Source: a virus
Direction: 5' to 3' (one strand)
IMG/VR virus record: IMGVR_UViG_3300009068_000108
Location: 1 to 32,624 of that record
DNA: 32,624 bases
Part shown: one piece after another, positions 26,237-31,034 of the stretch
How the letters are laid out: every line of letters starts with the position of its first letter
How positions within the stretch are numbered: position 1 is the stretch's first letter
The notes under the pieces: model-generated
Seen by the model: only the letters and a program-made list of their open reading frames with translations
Told to the model about the DNA's origin: nothing
The model's database searches: none
Translations under genes and position numbers: made by a program

Positions 26237-26969
26237 GTTTAATAATCTTCCAGTTACCGTCCAGGTTCTCTACCAGTGCAGTACACGACTCTACCCAATC
26301 ACCACTATTCATATAACCTACACTACCTACTAGCTTAATCTCAGCTTGGTGAATATGACCGCAGATAACGCCGCTAAAGTTACGCTTGTGGGCATATTTA
26401 GTAATAGTTTCTTCAAATTGCCAAATAAAGTTGGTAGCGCGTTTTACCCTAGACTTTAACCATTGAGATAAGCTCCAGTAACCAAAGCCTAAGCGATGTC
26501 GCCACTGGTTAAAGTGTGTGTTTAGCCCTAAGACAAAATCATAAGCACTGTCGCCTAGCCAAGCTAACCAAGGCGCTAATCTGGTAATACCATCAAACAT
26601 ATCGCCGTGAGTAACTAACCAGCGGCGACCGTTAAGGTCTACATACTCACACTGGTTTACTACCTCAATTCTACCAAACTTTAAACCGTAGCTGATTAGT
26701 GGACGAAGAAACTCGTCGTGATTGCCGGCTACGTATATGACTCTGGTTTTTTCACGATTAGCTTTTGCTAAAACATGACGCACTACGTTAGTATGTGAGT
26801 TTGCCCAACGCAGACGATTTTGCTTGACCTTCCAGCCGTCAATAATATCGCCAACTAAGTAAAGTTGGTCGCAAGTGTTGGATTTTAAAAATTGACTTAA
26901 GTATTCAGCTTTGCAAGCTTTAGTGCCTAAGTGCACGTCGCTGATAAAGATAGCCTTGTAGTGTGCCAC
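26208..26969 (-). CDS. LpxH-like metallophosphoesterase
   Basis: 253 aa, similar in size to LpxH (UDP-2,3-diacylglucosamine diphosphatase, about 240 aa). Calcineurin-type metal motifs are complete: SDVHLG (D11, H13), GDIIDGW (D41), GNHDEFLR (N83, H84), VTHGDMFDG (H121), and GHIHQAE (H205, H207). The sequence best matches the LpxH-related family often called UDP-2,3-diacylglucosamine diphosphatase-like rather than a DNA phosphatase: MNSGDWVES near the C terminus is typical of it. With the glycosyltransferase it could remodel host lipid A precursors or glycolipids. Substrate is inference. It follows the 50-aa membrane peptide by two bases. Confidence 0.86.
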   Translation of the reverse strand: MAHYKAIFISDVHLGTKACKAEYLSQFLKSNTCDQLYLVGDIIDGWKVKQNRLRWANSHTNVVRHVLAKANREKTRVIYVAGNHDEFLRPLISYGLKFGRIEVVNQCEYVDLNGRRWLVTHGDMFDGITRLAPWLAWLGDSAYDFVLGLNTHFNQWRHRLGFGYWSLSQWLKSRVKRATNFIWQFEETITKYAHKRNFSGVICGHIHQAEIKLVGSVGYMNSGDWVESCTALVENLDGNWKIIKHENNTSSNG

Positions 26970-26971
26970 GG

Positions 26972-27124
26972 TTATTTGCCGGATTTGTTGTAGAGATCAA
27001 ATAGTGTTTTTACTTTTTCTTCCAAAACTCCTAAGCGCATATCTGCTTTGGCAAAAAGTACCACAATCATAATAAAAGCCACAAATACTGGCCAAGCTTT
27101 TAGCATTAGTTCAATAATTTCCAT
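26972..27124 (-). CDS. 50-aa single-span membrane peptide
   Basis: Starts MEIIELMLKAWPVFVAFI with GGAGG seven bases before the ATG. One membrane segment (AWPVFVAFIMIVVLFA, residues 10-25) is followed by a short amphipathic charged helix (DMRLGVLEEKVKTLFDLYNK). This is the first gene after the promoter at 27147-27175. The architecture resembles that of the 106-aa protein at 24918-25238 in miniature. It could be a small holin or an accessory protein of the downstream envelope enzymes; unrecognised otherwise. Confidence 0.72.
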   Translation of the reverse strand: MEIIELMLKAWPVFVAFIMIVVLFAKADMRLGVLEEKVKTLFDLYNKSGK

Positions 27125-27146
27125 GGTTAACCCTCCAGTTTACTAG

Positions 27147-27175
27147 AGTATAACACTTTAGGGCTTATATGTCAA
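27147..27175 (-). promoter_or_regulatory. Sigma-70-type promoter for the envelope enzyme/terminase operon
   Basis: On the minus strand the -35 is TTGACA (27170-27175, perfect) and the -10 is TATACT (27147-27152) with a 17-base spacer. The spacer contains GCCC and ends in GTGT like the promoter at 13282-13310. The first downstream start codon is at 27124. Confidence 0.84.
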
Positions 27176-27210
27176 CTATAAAAAATTTTGTGGTGTTCAA
27201 AAAAATTTTC

Positions 27211-27239
27211 TTGAATTTGTGCAGTTTTAGTGATATAAT
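27211..27239 (+). promoter_or_regulatory. Plus-strand promoter of the right arm
   Basis: TTGAAT (27211-27216), 17 bases, TATAAT (27234-27239). It diverges from the promoter at 27147-27175, so this gap of about 135 bases is where transcription of the two arms splits. The 49-aa gene starts at 27260. Confidence 0.75.
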
Positions 27240-27259
27240 ATTATTTTTGGAAGAATCTT

Positions 27260-27409
27260 ATGTGGCGACTGTGGGCAAAAGCACTGGGTGATAAGTATGG
27301 TTTAACTGACAAGGAGGCTGATGTAGTTTGCTGGATTAGGACTCTTATAGTGTTGAGCTATTTGGTAACAAATGTGGTAATTGTGTTGGGTGTGGTGCAT
27401 CACTGGTAG
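27260..27409 (+). CDS. 49-aa small membrane protein
   Basis: Starts MWRLWAKALGDKYGLTDKEA after GGAAG, and ends in a hydrophobic segment (TLIVLSYLVTNVVIVLGVV, residues 28-46) and HHW. Similar short proteins with an MWR-W-AKALG start, a D/E-A-D stretch and one membrane span followed by a His/Trp end are, as far as I recall, found in other phages. No function is known to me. First gene of the right arm, with its own promoter. Confidence 0.72.
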   Translation: MWRLWAKALGDKYGLTDKEADVVCWIRTLIVLSYLVTNVVIVLGVVHHW

Positions 27410-27490
27410 CTGGCACCGAAAGTTTTGTGGGGATTTTTTTAAAGTTGGCCGTGTGGTAGGGCCCCTATAGTTATAGTTTTTATAATGTCC

Positions 27491-27509
27491 AATAACCGCC
27501 CAGGTTATT
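27491..27509. repeat. Short hairpin in the 27410-27662 gap
   Basis: aataacc (27491-27497) pairs with ggttatt (27503-27509) around a 5-base loop. No T tract follows. The gap also contains a degenerate GGCAC and AGGGCCCCT stretch (27411-27475) that looks like decayed copies of the modules further right. Confidence 0.4.
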
Positions 27510-27515
27510 ACAAAG

Positions 27516-27567
27516 TCTATTATATTATAAATCCTATTATATTATAAAATCTATAATAATTATAAAT
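27516..27567. repeat. AT-only tandem repeats upstream of the first HTH gene
   Basis: Units TCTATTATATTATAAA (27516-27531), CCTATTATATTATAAA (27533-27548) and a degenerate third unit (27550-27567) form about 50 bases of nearly pure A/T. This is an easily melted stretch between two promoters. It could be an UP-element-like region, a protein-binding array or a replication start; only the repeat itself is seen. Confidence 0.5.
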
Positions 27568-27571
27568 TCCC

Positions 27572-27588
27572 TGCGTCAATATGTCGCA
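27572..27588. promoter_or_regulatory. Candidate operator, copy 1
   Basis: TGCGTCAATATGTCGCA is a near-perfect 17-base palindrome (one mismatched pair). It ends 10 bases before the -35 box of the first HTH gene. The same site recurs at 28692-28708 in front of another promoter, within a 40-base block with four differences. A regulator, perhaps the HTH protein itself, may bind here. Confidence 0.5.
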
Positions 27589-27598
27589 CCCTTTGGGC

Positions 27599-27627
27599 TT
27601 GCATTGTCTGGTTGACTAGCCTATAAT
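27599..27627 (+). promoter_or_regulatory. Promoter of the first HTH/SprT operon
   Basis: TTGCAT (27599-27604), 17 bases, TATAAT (27622-27627). The -10 is perfect and the -35 is weak, suggesting activator dependence or help from the operator-like site upstream. The bases after the -10 (ACTACAT) are shared with the promoters at 28719 and 29746. Confidence 0.72.
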
Positions 27628-27662
27628 TACTACATCGAAACAGCACTCAAAGGGAGAGCAAA

Positions 27663-27989
27663 ATGGCAGAAAAAGCCGTAAACTATAGCCCTGAGCAAAC
27701 CGCTCAGATTATTGCCGATTATCAGTCGGGCGTTAGCGTTGAATCGTTGGCATTGGCAATGGGTAAATCCGTTCGCTCAATCGTTGCTAAACTGTCACGC
27801 GAAGGCGTGTATCAGAAAAAAGCATACAAAACCAAAACGGGCGAACCCGTTGTGAAAAAAGATGCTCATGCTGATGCAATTGGCGCAATCTTGCGCTTGC
27901 CTGAGAATGACATCGAATCGCTCACTAAAGCTAACAAGAGCGCATTAAAAGCGATCTTCGAAGCATTGGCTAATTCTAAGCCAATCTAA
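27663..27989 (+). CDS. HTH-type DNA-binding protein, copy 1
   Basis: 108 aa, starting MAEKAVNYSPEQTAQIIADY, with AGGGAG six bases upstream. Residues 25-50 (SVESLALAMGKSVRSIVAKL) look like a helix-turn-helix; the rest is basic (KKAYKTKTGEPVVKKD) and then helical. Small proteins of this type are common in phages of aquatic bacteria and are usually annotated as hypothetical or HTH proteins. A second copy lies at 32140-32466 (93 of 108 residues identical). It is the first gene of a short operon with the SprT-like protease and a membrane protein. Likely a transcription regulator or DNA-structuring protein. Confidence 0.75.
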   Translation: MAEKAVNYSPEQTAQIIADYQSGVSVESLALAMGKSVRSIVAKLSREGVYQKKAYKTKTGEPVVKKDAHADAIGAILRLPENDIESLTKANKSALKAIFEALANSKPI

Positions 27990-28016
27990 GCTAACGTAGA
28001 ATAGGATAACGAACCC

Positions 28017-28379
28017 ATGAACGTCGCAACATTAAATGCCACAATTCAGGCTCAGGCGACTAAGATATGGGTTCGTTATACTAACATTTACACTAGGCTT
28101 GCATTGTTTCCAATGCCCGTTATTAAACTTAATAACAGATTGACTAAGACTGCGGGGCGTTGCTTTATGGAAGCTAACGTAATAGATATTGGTACTAAAT
28201 TCTTTAATAAACATCATGACCGTATGCTCTCCGAAATTATGGTACATGAAATAGCGCATCAGGTTGACTATAACCTTAATGGTGTACCAGCAGGCAATCG
28301 TTGGCATGGTAAAACCTGGCAGGATATTATGCTAAACTATGGCGCAACACCTAACACTTATCACGACATGGAATTATAA
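28017..28379 (+). CDS. SprT-like zinc metalloprotease, copy 1
   Basis: 120 aa. The zinc site HEIAH is at residues 77-81 and the third ligand region WHGKTW (His97) follows, the arrangement of SprT/Spartan-type proteases. The N-terminal part is helical (VATLNATIQAQATKIWVR), with the typical strand-turn VIDIGTKF before the helix carrying HExxH. Spartan-type enzymes cleave proteins cross-linked to DNA, and SprT-like domains are frequent in phages, possibly removing proteins from phage DNA. No zinc-ribbon C-terminal domain is present. It lies downstream of the HTH gene and overlaps the next start (TAATG). Confidence 0.82.
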   Translation: MNVATLNATIQAQATKIWVRYTNIYTRLALFPMPVIKLNNRLTKTAGRCFMEANVIDIGTKFFNKHHDRMLSEIMVHEIAHQVDYNLNGVPAGNRWHGKTWQDIMLNYGATPNTYHDMEL

Positions 28380-28585
28380 TGTTAGCATGGATTGGCACAA
28401 TTGCCAGTATAGCGGGATCTTTTCTGGTTGCAATGGGCGTAATGAATTGGGGTTATATATGCTTTGCTACTGGATCAATAAGTTGGCTAATCATTGCACT
28501 AATGCGACGAGATAAAGCATTGGGCACACTTAATGGGGCCTTTTTAATAGCTAATACGATCGGCATTGTTAATTATGTAATTTAA
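28379..28585 (+). CDS. 68-aa membrane protein (SemiSWEET/PnuC-like appearance)
   Basis: Three hydrophobic segments: LAWIGTIASIAGSFLVAMGV, GYICFATGSISWLIIALM and GTLNGAFLIANTIGIVNYVI, separated by a basic loop (RRDKA). The N-x-x-GI motif at the C terminus recalls SemiSWEET or PnuC-type small transporters, which are made of three-helix bundles. That resemblance is weak and function is unproven. It is coupled to the SprT gene by a one-base overlap. Confidence 0.6.
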   Translation: MLAWIGTIASIAGSFLVAMGVMNWGYICFATGSISWLIIALMRRDKALGTLNGAFLIANTIGIVNYVI

Positions 28586-28593
28586 AACGACCG

Positions 28594-28692
28594 GGTGTTG
28601 CAAAAAAACAACACCGCTGGCGCCAAATTATAGCATATAATTTGGGGCCGTGTCAAGGGGGTGGGCAAAAATACCACACTAGGGGAAACCCT
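28594..28692. repeat. Intergenic module A
   Basis: In order: hairpin ggtgttg (28594-28600), A-rich loop, caacacc (28609-28615); a GGCGCC site (28619-28624); inverted repeat ccaaattata-gca-tataatttgg (28623-28645); CGTGTCAA; a ggtgggcaaaaataccac element; and the hairpin AGGGGAAACCCT (28681-28692). The same elements recur in three other gaps to the right. No coding potential is seen. Confidence 0.7.
28627..28656 (-). promoter_or_regulatory. Antisense consensus promoter, module A
   Basis: Minus strand TTGACA (28651-28656), 18 bases, TATAAT (28627-28632). It overlaps the inverted repeat and is followed by TTTGGCGCC. It points back into the plus-strand operon 27663-28585, antisense to it. Confidence 0.65.
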
Positions 28693-28708
28693 GCGTCAAT
28701 GTGTCGCA
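28692..28708. promoter_or_regulatory. Candidate operator, copy 2
   Basis: TGCGTCAATGTGTCGCA, one base different from the site at 27572-27588 and at the same distance from the following -35 box. Confidence 0.5.
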
Positions 28709-28718
28709 CCCTGGGGGC

Positions 28719-28746
28719 TTGCATTCTCTGAAAATCGGCGTATAAT
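28719..28746 (+). promoter_or_regulatory. Promoter of the small-ORF operon 28778-29540
   Basis: TTGCAT (28719-28724), 16 bases, TATAAT (28741-28746), followed by TCACTACATGG. The expected start of transcription (about 28752-28754) falls at or just before an ATG, so the mRNA could be leaderless. Confidence 0.7.
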
Positions 28747-28777
28747 TCACTACATGGACACAACGCACAGCAACAAG

Positions 28778-28933
28778 ATGAAAACCAGCCGATCACAAGA
28801 AGCAGTTATTGCGCTCCTGAAAAAACAATTGCAAACTGAAAGAAAAGAGATTGTTCGTAATAGTTTCTTTAAGATATTTAATAACCTGAATAACAAACTG
28901 AAACAACAATTGTGGATTGAGGCACAACTATAA
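28778..28933 (+). CDS. Small basic helical protein
   Basis: 51 aa from the ATG at 28778 (MKTSRSQEAVIALLKKQLQT), highly charged and helical. No Shine-Dalgarno sequence precedes it. An in-frame ATG at 28754, probably at the very 5' end of the mRNA, would add MDTTHSNK. The same leader peptide pattern precedes the HAD gene. Length and helical pattern suggest a small nucleic-acid or protein binding factor; I do not recognise it. Its stop overlaps the next start (TAATG). Confidence 0.55.
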   Translation: MKTSRSQEAVIALLKKQLQTERKEIVRNSFFKIFNNLNNKLKQQLWIEAQL

Positions 28934-29001
28934 TGGAAACTGTAATTGTTTTAACTGCAATGTTTTATGGCAAGATTTGGTTTATTGAGCGGTATTTATA
29001 A
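28933..29001 (+). CDS. 22-aa hydrophobic micro-protein
   Basis: METVIVLTAMFYGKIWFIER plus two residues. It overlaps the preceding stop and the following start by one base each (TAATG twice), so it fits exactly into the coupled chain. A hydrophobic stretch (VIVLTAMFYGKIWFI) suggests membrane insertion. The support is the double coupling; no homologue is known to me. Confidence 0.45.
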   Translation: METVIVLTAMFYGKIWFIERYL

Positions 29002-29168
29002 TGGCGACAAAATTACACTTGGCACTGGCAATGAAAAAAGCCAGCAAACCTGATAATCGGGCGCATAAGCCCCTATTTGTGAATAGCCCATTTAAGCCTA
29101 AGGTTATTCCAAATAAAAAACAAAGCAAATTGGCTAAACTGTTTAATGGTTGGGGTTTTGATGACTAA
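29001..29168 (+). CDS. 55-aa basic protein
   Basis: Starts MATKLHLALAMKKASKPDNR; rich in Lys and Pro with a C-terminal LAKLFNGWGFDD. Its start overlaps the 22-aa ORF stop and its stop lies eight bases inside the next gene. Very basic in the middle, so nucleic-acid binding is possible. Unrecognised. Confidence 0.55.
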   Translation: MATKLHLALAMKKASKPDNRAHKPLFVNSPFKPKVIPNKKQSKLAKLFNGWGFDD

Positions 29169-29358
29169 ATTCAATTTGATTGAGGAAGCGGCAAAATTCG
29201 AAACGTCGCAATTAACCCGCGACGAATTGATTTATTTTGTAGAATCTGTTAAAATGCACGAGATGATGGAATTGGATTATCCGGCTTTAGTAAAACGCAT
29301 TGAGCGTACTGCTAAACACTTGGTTGATGTTGCACAATTTTTTAACAAAGGAGAATGA
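29161..29358 (+). CDS. 65-aa acidic helical protein
   Basis: I choose ATG 29161 (MTKFNLIEEAAKFETSQLTR), which overlaps the stop of the preceding gene by eight bases (ATGACTAA); an in-frame ATG 15 bases upstream lies deeper in that gene. The protein is helical and acidic (DELIYFVESVKMHEMMELDY) with a C-terminal helix (KRIERTAKHLVDVAQFF). No known domain is evident. Confidence 0.6.
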   Translation: MTKFNLIEEAAKFETSQLTRDELIYFVESVKMHEMMELDYPALVKRIERTAKHLVDVAQFFNKGE

Positions 29359-29360
29359 TT

Positions 29361-29540
29361 ATGTTTATGGCTAAAAGCACTAATGACGAAACCATTATGT
29401 CAATTGGTAATTCCATTGAGGAAGTCTGGCAAGACTTGCAATTTGGTTTTGAATTGACCGATGATGATTTTGAGGATTTAGAATGGTTTGAGGTAGATCC
29501 AATTACCGTAAAACGTAAATTGGAATTCGTTATTGAATAA
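29361..29540 (+). CDS. 59-aa strongly acidic protein
   Basis: Start ATG 29361 has GGAG seven bases upstream; an in-frame ATG at 29355 would sit too close to that site. The sequence is mostly acidic (EEVWQDLQFGFELTDDDFED). Acidic small phage proteins sometimes mimic DNA or bind basic host proteins, but there is no direct evidence for that here. Last gene before a large GC-rich palindrome. Confidence 0.62.
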   Translation: MFMAKSTNDETIMSIGNSIEEVWQDLQFGFELTDDDFEDLEWFEVDPITVKRKLEFVIE

Positions 29541-29548
29541 ATAACGAT

Positions 29549-29570
29549 TGGCCAGGCCGCGGCCTGGCCA
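29549..29570. terminator. 22-bp GC-rich perfect palindrome after the small-ORF operon
   Basis: tggccaggccg and cggcctggcca are perfectly complementary with no loop bases, the most GC-rich site of the right arm. It lies eight bases after the stop at 29540. There is no T tract, so it may be a pause/processing hairpin rather than a true intrinsic terminator. As DNA it could equally be a binding or cruciform site. Confidence 0.55.
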
Positions 29571-29596
29571 TGTGTTGTAAAAAAACAACACATGGC
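29567..29596. repeat. Module B hairpin with A-rich loop
   Basis: gccatgtgttgt (29567-29578) pairs with acaacacatggc (29585-29596) over 12 bases around six A. Equivalent stems are at 28594-28615 and 30783-30804. Downstream in module B are a GGCGCC/inverted repeat (29594-29622), a second hairpin gttgtat-tt-atacaac (29653-29668), a second GGCGCC (29673-29678) and AGGGGTTTGTCCCT (29712-29725). Confidence 0.65.
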
Positions 29597-29602
29597 GCCA
29601 AA

Positions 29603-29632
29603 ATTATAACATATAATTTTGGGCCGCGTCAA
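29603..29632 (-). promoter_or_regulatory. Antisense promoter B1
   Basis: Minus strand TTGACG (29627-29632), 18 bases, TATAAT (29603-29608), followed by TTTTGGCGCC. The RNA would begin with the 12-bp hairpin at 29567-29596 and continue through the GC-rich palindrome antisense to 29361-29540. Confidence 0.6.
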
Positions 29633-29681
29633 GCAAAATTTGAAAAATTTGTGTTGTATTTATACAACGCTTGGCGCCAAA

Positions 29682-29710
29682 ATTTTACCACGGCAAAAAT
29701 TTTCTGTCAA
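29682..29710 (-). promoter_or_regulatory. Antisense promoter B2
   Basis: Minus strand TTGACA (29705-29710), 17 bases, TAAAAT (29682-29687), followed by TTTGGCGCC. It lies in tandem behind B1 and reads toward it. Confidence 0.58.
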
Positions 29711-29745
29711 TAGGGGTTTGTCCCTATGTTGTATTTTTGCAAAAC

Positions 29746-29774
29746 CTGGCACAACCCGATTTTTCGTGTATAAT
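29746..29774 (+). promoter_or_regulatory. Promoter of the HAD gene operon
   Basis: CTGGCA (29746-29751), 17 bases, TATAAT (29769-29774), then TCTCTACATGG. The TSS is expected at about 29780-29782, next to an ATG, as in the promoter at 28719-28746. Confidence 0.68.
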
Positions 29775-29805
29775 TCTCTACATGGACACAACACAGAGCA
29801 ACAAG

Positions 29806-30285
29806 ATGATTAAGCGGATCGCAATTTATGACATGGATGGAACAATCGTTGATTCAAGCCACCGTTACCGGACTATTCTCACCGACCAAGGTGAGCGCAT
29901 TGATATTGGCTATTGGCGAGATAATCAGCATTTGGCAATGTTGGATGGCCTATTGCCATTGGCTAATAAATTTTGGGATGACTTGGACGATCCAGAATGT
30001 TATACAATTATTGCGACTGCGCGTGTAATGAATGATCCAGATTGGGAATTTTTAAATACTAAATTGGGTATGCCAGATTATGTTATCTCGCGTACCCGCG
30101 ATGATCAACAATCAGGTTCCACGCTAAAGATTAACGGTTTAATTGAATGTTTTAAAACTGCTAATATTAACTTGGCAATGATGACTGATGTTGTTTTTTA
30201 CGAGGACAATGTACAGTATTTAAAAGCGGTATGCGATTATTTTAATATTCGCGGTGAATATATTCCAAGCAAACAAGGACACTAA
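29806..30285 (+). CDS. HAD-type phosphatase
   Basis: 159 aa from ATG 29806. Motif I DMDGTIVDS (residues 9-17) carries both catalytic aspartates; IIATARV gives the motif II Thr; a Lys in STLKING is a motif III candidate; and VVFYEDNVQYL gives the motif IV acidic pair. This is a small HAD hydrolase similar to phage-encoded 5'-nucleotidase or polynucleotide-phosphatase-like proteins. I chose the start at the beginning of the fold (MIKRIAIYDMDGT). An in-frame ATG at 29782 would add MDTTQSNK and might be used on a leaderless mRNA. Likely substrate is a nucleotide or nucleic-acid end, by analogy only. Confidence 0.82.
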   Translation: MIKRIAIYDMDGTIVDSSHRYRTILTDQGERIDIGYWRDNQHLAMLDGLLPLANKFWDDLDDPECYTIIATARVMNDPDWEFLNTKLGMPDYVISRTRDDQQSGSTLKINGLIECFKTANINLAMMTDVVFYEDNVQYLKAVCDYFNIRGEYIPSKQGH

Positions 30286-30286
30286 A

Positions 30287-30382
30287 ATGACTAACGGAAA
30301 CGATCCAGACAAAATTGTTTTTTATGCGCTAATTGCCAGCACATTGGCAATTGCTTATCTTGTTTTTACCGGAGCAGTATAA
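30287..30382 (+). CDS. 31-aa membrane micro-protein
   Basis: MTNGNDPDKIVFYALIASTL followed by AIAYLVFTGAV: a polar N terminus and one membrane span. AAGGA lies nine bases upstream, and its stop overlaps the next start (TAATG). The ribosome site plus coupling support translation. Function unknown. Confidence 0.58.
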   Translation: MTNGNDPDKIVFYALIASTLAIAYLVFTGAV

Positions 30383-30564
30383 TGAAACCATGGAATGAAT
30401 TAACCCGATTGGAACAATTGGCAATAACCCATTGGGACGCTTACAAAGACGCGCATGGCGTGCGTCCTCGTTGGATTGATACCAGCCAATGGACTGAATC
30501 AGATTTTGAAAGTGAAATTGAATTGTTAATTGAAATAATGAAACGCGATAATCAGGAGGATTGA
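30382..30564 (+). CDS. Small conserved-type phage protein (RPRW motif)
   Basis: 60 aa: MKPWNELTRLEQLAITHWDA, then YKDAHGVRPRW and an acidic C-terminal helix (ESDFESEIELLIEIMKRDNQ). The YKDxxGxRPR segment is familiar from small phage and bacterial hypothetical proteins. No function is known to me. It is coupled to the 31-aa ORF. Confidence 0.68.
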   Translation: MKPWNELTRLEQLAITHWDAYKDAHGVRPRWIDTSQWTESDFESEIELLIEIMKRDNQED

Positions 30565-30566
30565 TC

Positions 30567-30773
30567 ATGGATTTTTTAAATTATGACATTCTGGATTGTT
30601 GTGGTGCTTATGGCCGCAAGGCCACTTGGGACGATTGGGTTAATGGCCTAGACTTTAAAATTATTGACGGCCCGTATTTTAGCATAAAAGATTGCAAGGA
30701 ATTAAGCAAGGAATACGACGAATTGCATTTTCGTTCTGCAATGGGAATTGAATTCCGGGTGTATTTAAAATAA
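30567..30773 (+). CDS. 68-aa hypothetical protein
   Basis: MDFLNYDILDCCGAYGRKAT, start ATG 30567 with a perfect AGGAGG seven bases upstream. A Cys pair (CC) near residue 12, several aromatic residues (WDDWVNGLDF) and a beta-type C terminus (MGIEFRVYLK). Unrecognised. Last gene of the HAD operon before module C. Confidence 0.65.
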   Translation: MDFLNYDILDCCGAYGRKATWDDWVNGLDFKIIDGPYFSIKDCKELSKEYDELHFRSAMGIEFRVYLK

Positions 30774-30814
30774 ATAACGAAATGTGTTGCGAAAAAACAA
30801 CACATGGCGCCAAA

Positions 30815-30844
30815 ATTATACCATATAATTTTGGGACGTGTCAA
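30815..30844 (-). promoter_or_regulatory. Antisense promoter C1
   Basis: Minus strand TTGACA (30839-30844), 18 bases, TATAAT (30815-30820), followed by TTTTGGCGCC. It points antisense into 30567-30773. Confidence 0.65.
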
Positions 30845-30901
30845 GAAAAATTTTGTAAATTTTTCGTGCTGTTGTATTTTTACAACAGCTGACGCGCCAA
30901 A

Positions 30902-30930
30902 ATTTTACCACCAAAAAATTTTTTTGTCAA
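30902..30930 (-). promoter_or_regulatory. Antisense promoter C2
   Basis: Minus strand TTGACA (30925-30930), 17 bases, TAAAAT (30902-30907), then TTTTGGCGCG. Same tandem position as B2. Confidence 0.58.
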
Positions 30931-30965
30931 TAGGGGAAAACCCCTATGTTGTATTTTTGCAAAAC

Positions 30966-30995
30966 CTGGCACTGGGCAAATTTTCGTGGTATTAT
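30966..30995 (+). promoter_or_regulatory. Promoter of the exonuclease/SprT operon
   Basis: CTGGCA (30966-30971), 18 bases, TATTAT (30990-30995). It shares the upstream element aaaacctggcac with the promoter at 29746. The leader contains a small hairpin cggc-gtctt-gccg (31003-31015). Confidence 0.6.
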
Positions 30996-31034
30996 CTTAA
31001 CTCGGCGTCTTGCCGTGGCTAACCCTTATCTATC

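Larger units (their letters stand above)
30783..30946. repeat. Intergenic module C
   Basis: Order as in module B: hairpin atgtgttg/caacacat (30782-30804), GGCGCC (30806-30811), inverted repeat ccaaaattata-cca-tataattttgg (30810-30834), hairpin gctgttgta-tttt-tacaacagc (30868-30889), a GGCGCC-like site (30891-30898, one change), and AGGGGAAAACCCCT (30932-30945). No coding potential seen. Confidence 0.7.

Noticed and set aside
23150-26969. Endolysin gene
   Set aside because: No lysozyme, amidase or peptidase motif was seen anywhere in the window; lysis enzymes probably lie outside it.
27410-27662. tRNA or structured RNA gene in the 253-base gap
   Set aside because: No cloverleaf, CCA end or T-loop (GTTCRA) pattern could be found, only short hairpins and AT repeats.
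29342-29632. Minus-strand reading frame opposite the 59-aa gene
   Set aside because: It is antisense to a gene with a good ribosome site, has no Shine-Dalgarno site of its own and no recognisable domain. The antisense promoter B1 could transcribe it, but coding is unlikely.
28594-30946. CRISPR-like array
   Set aside because: The repeated modules are separated by whole genes, differ in content and include promoters and hairpins; there are no regularly spaced identical repeats with unique spacers.
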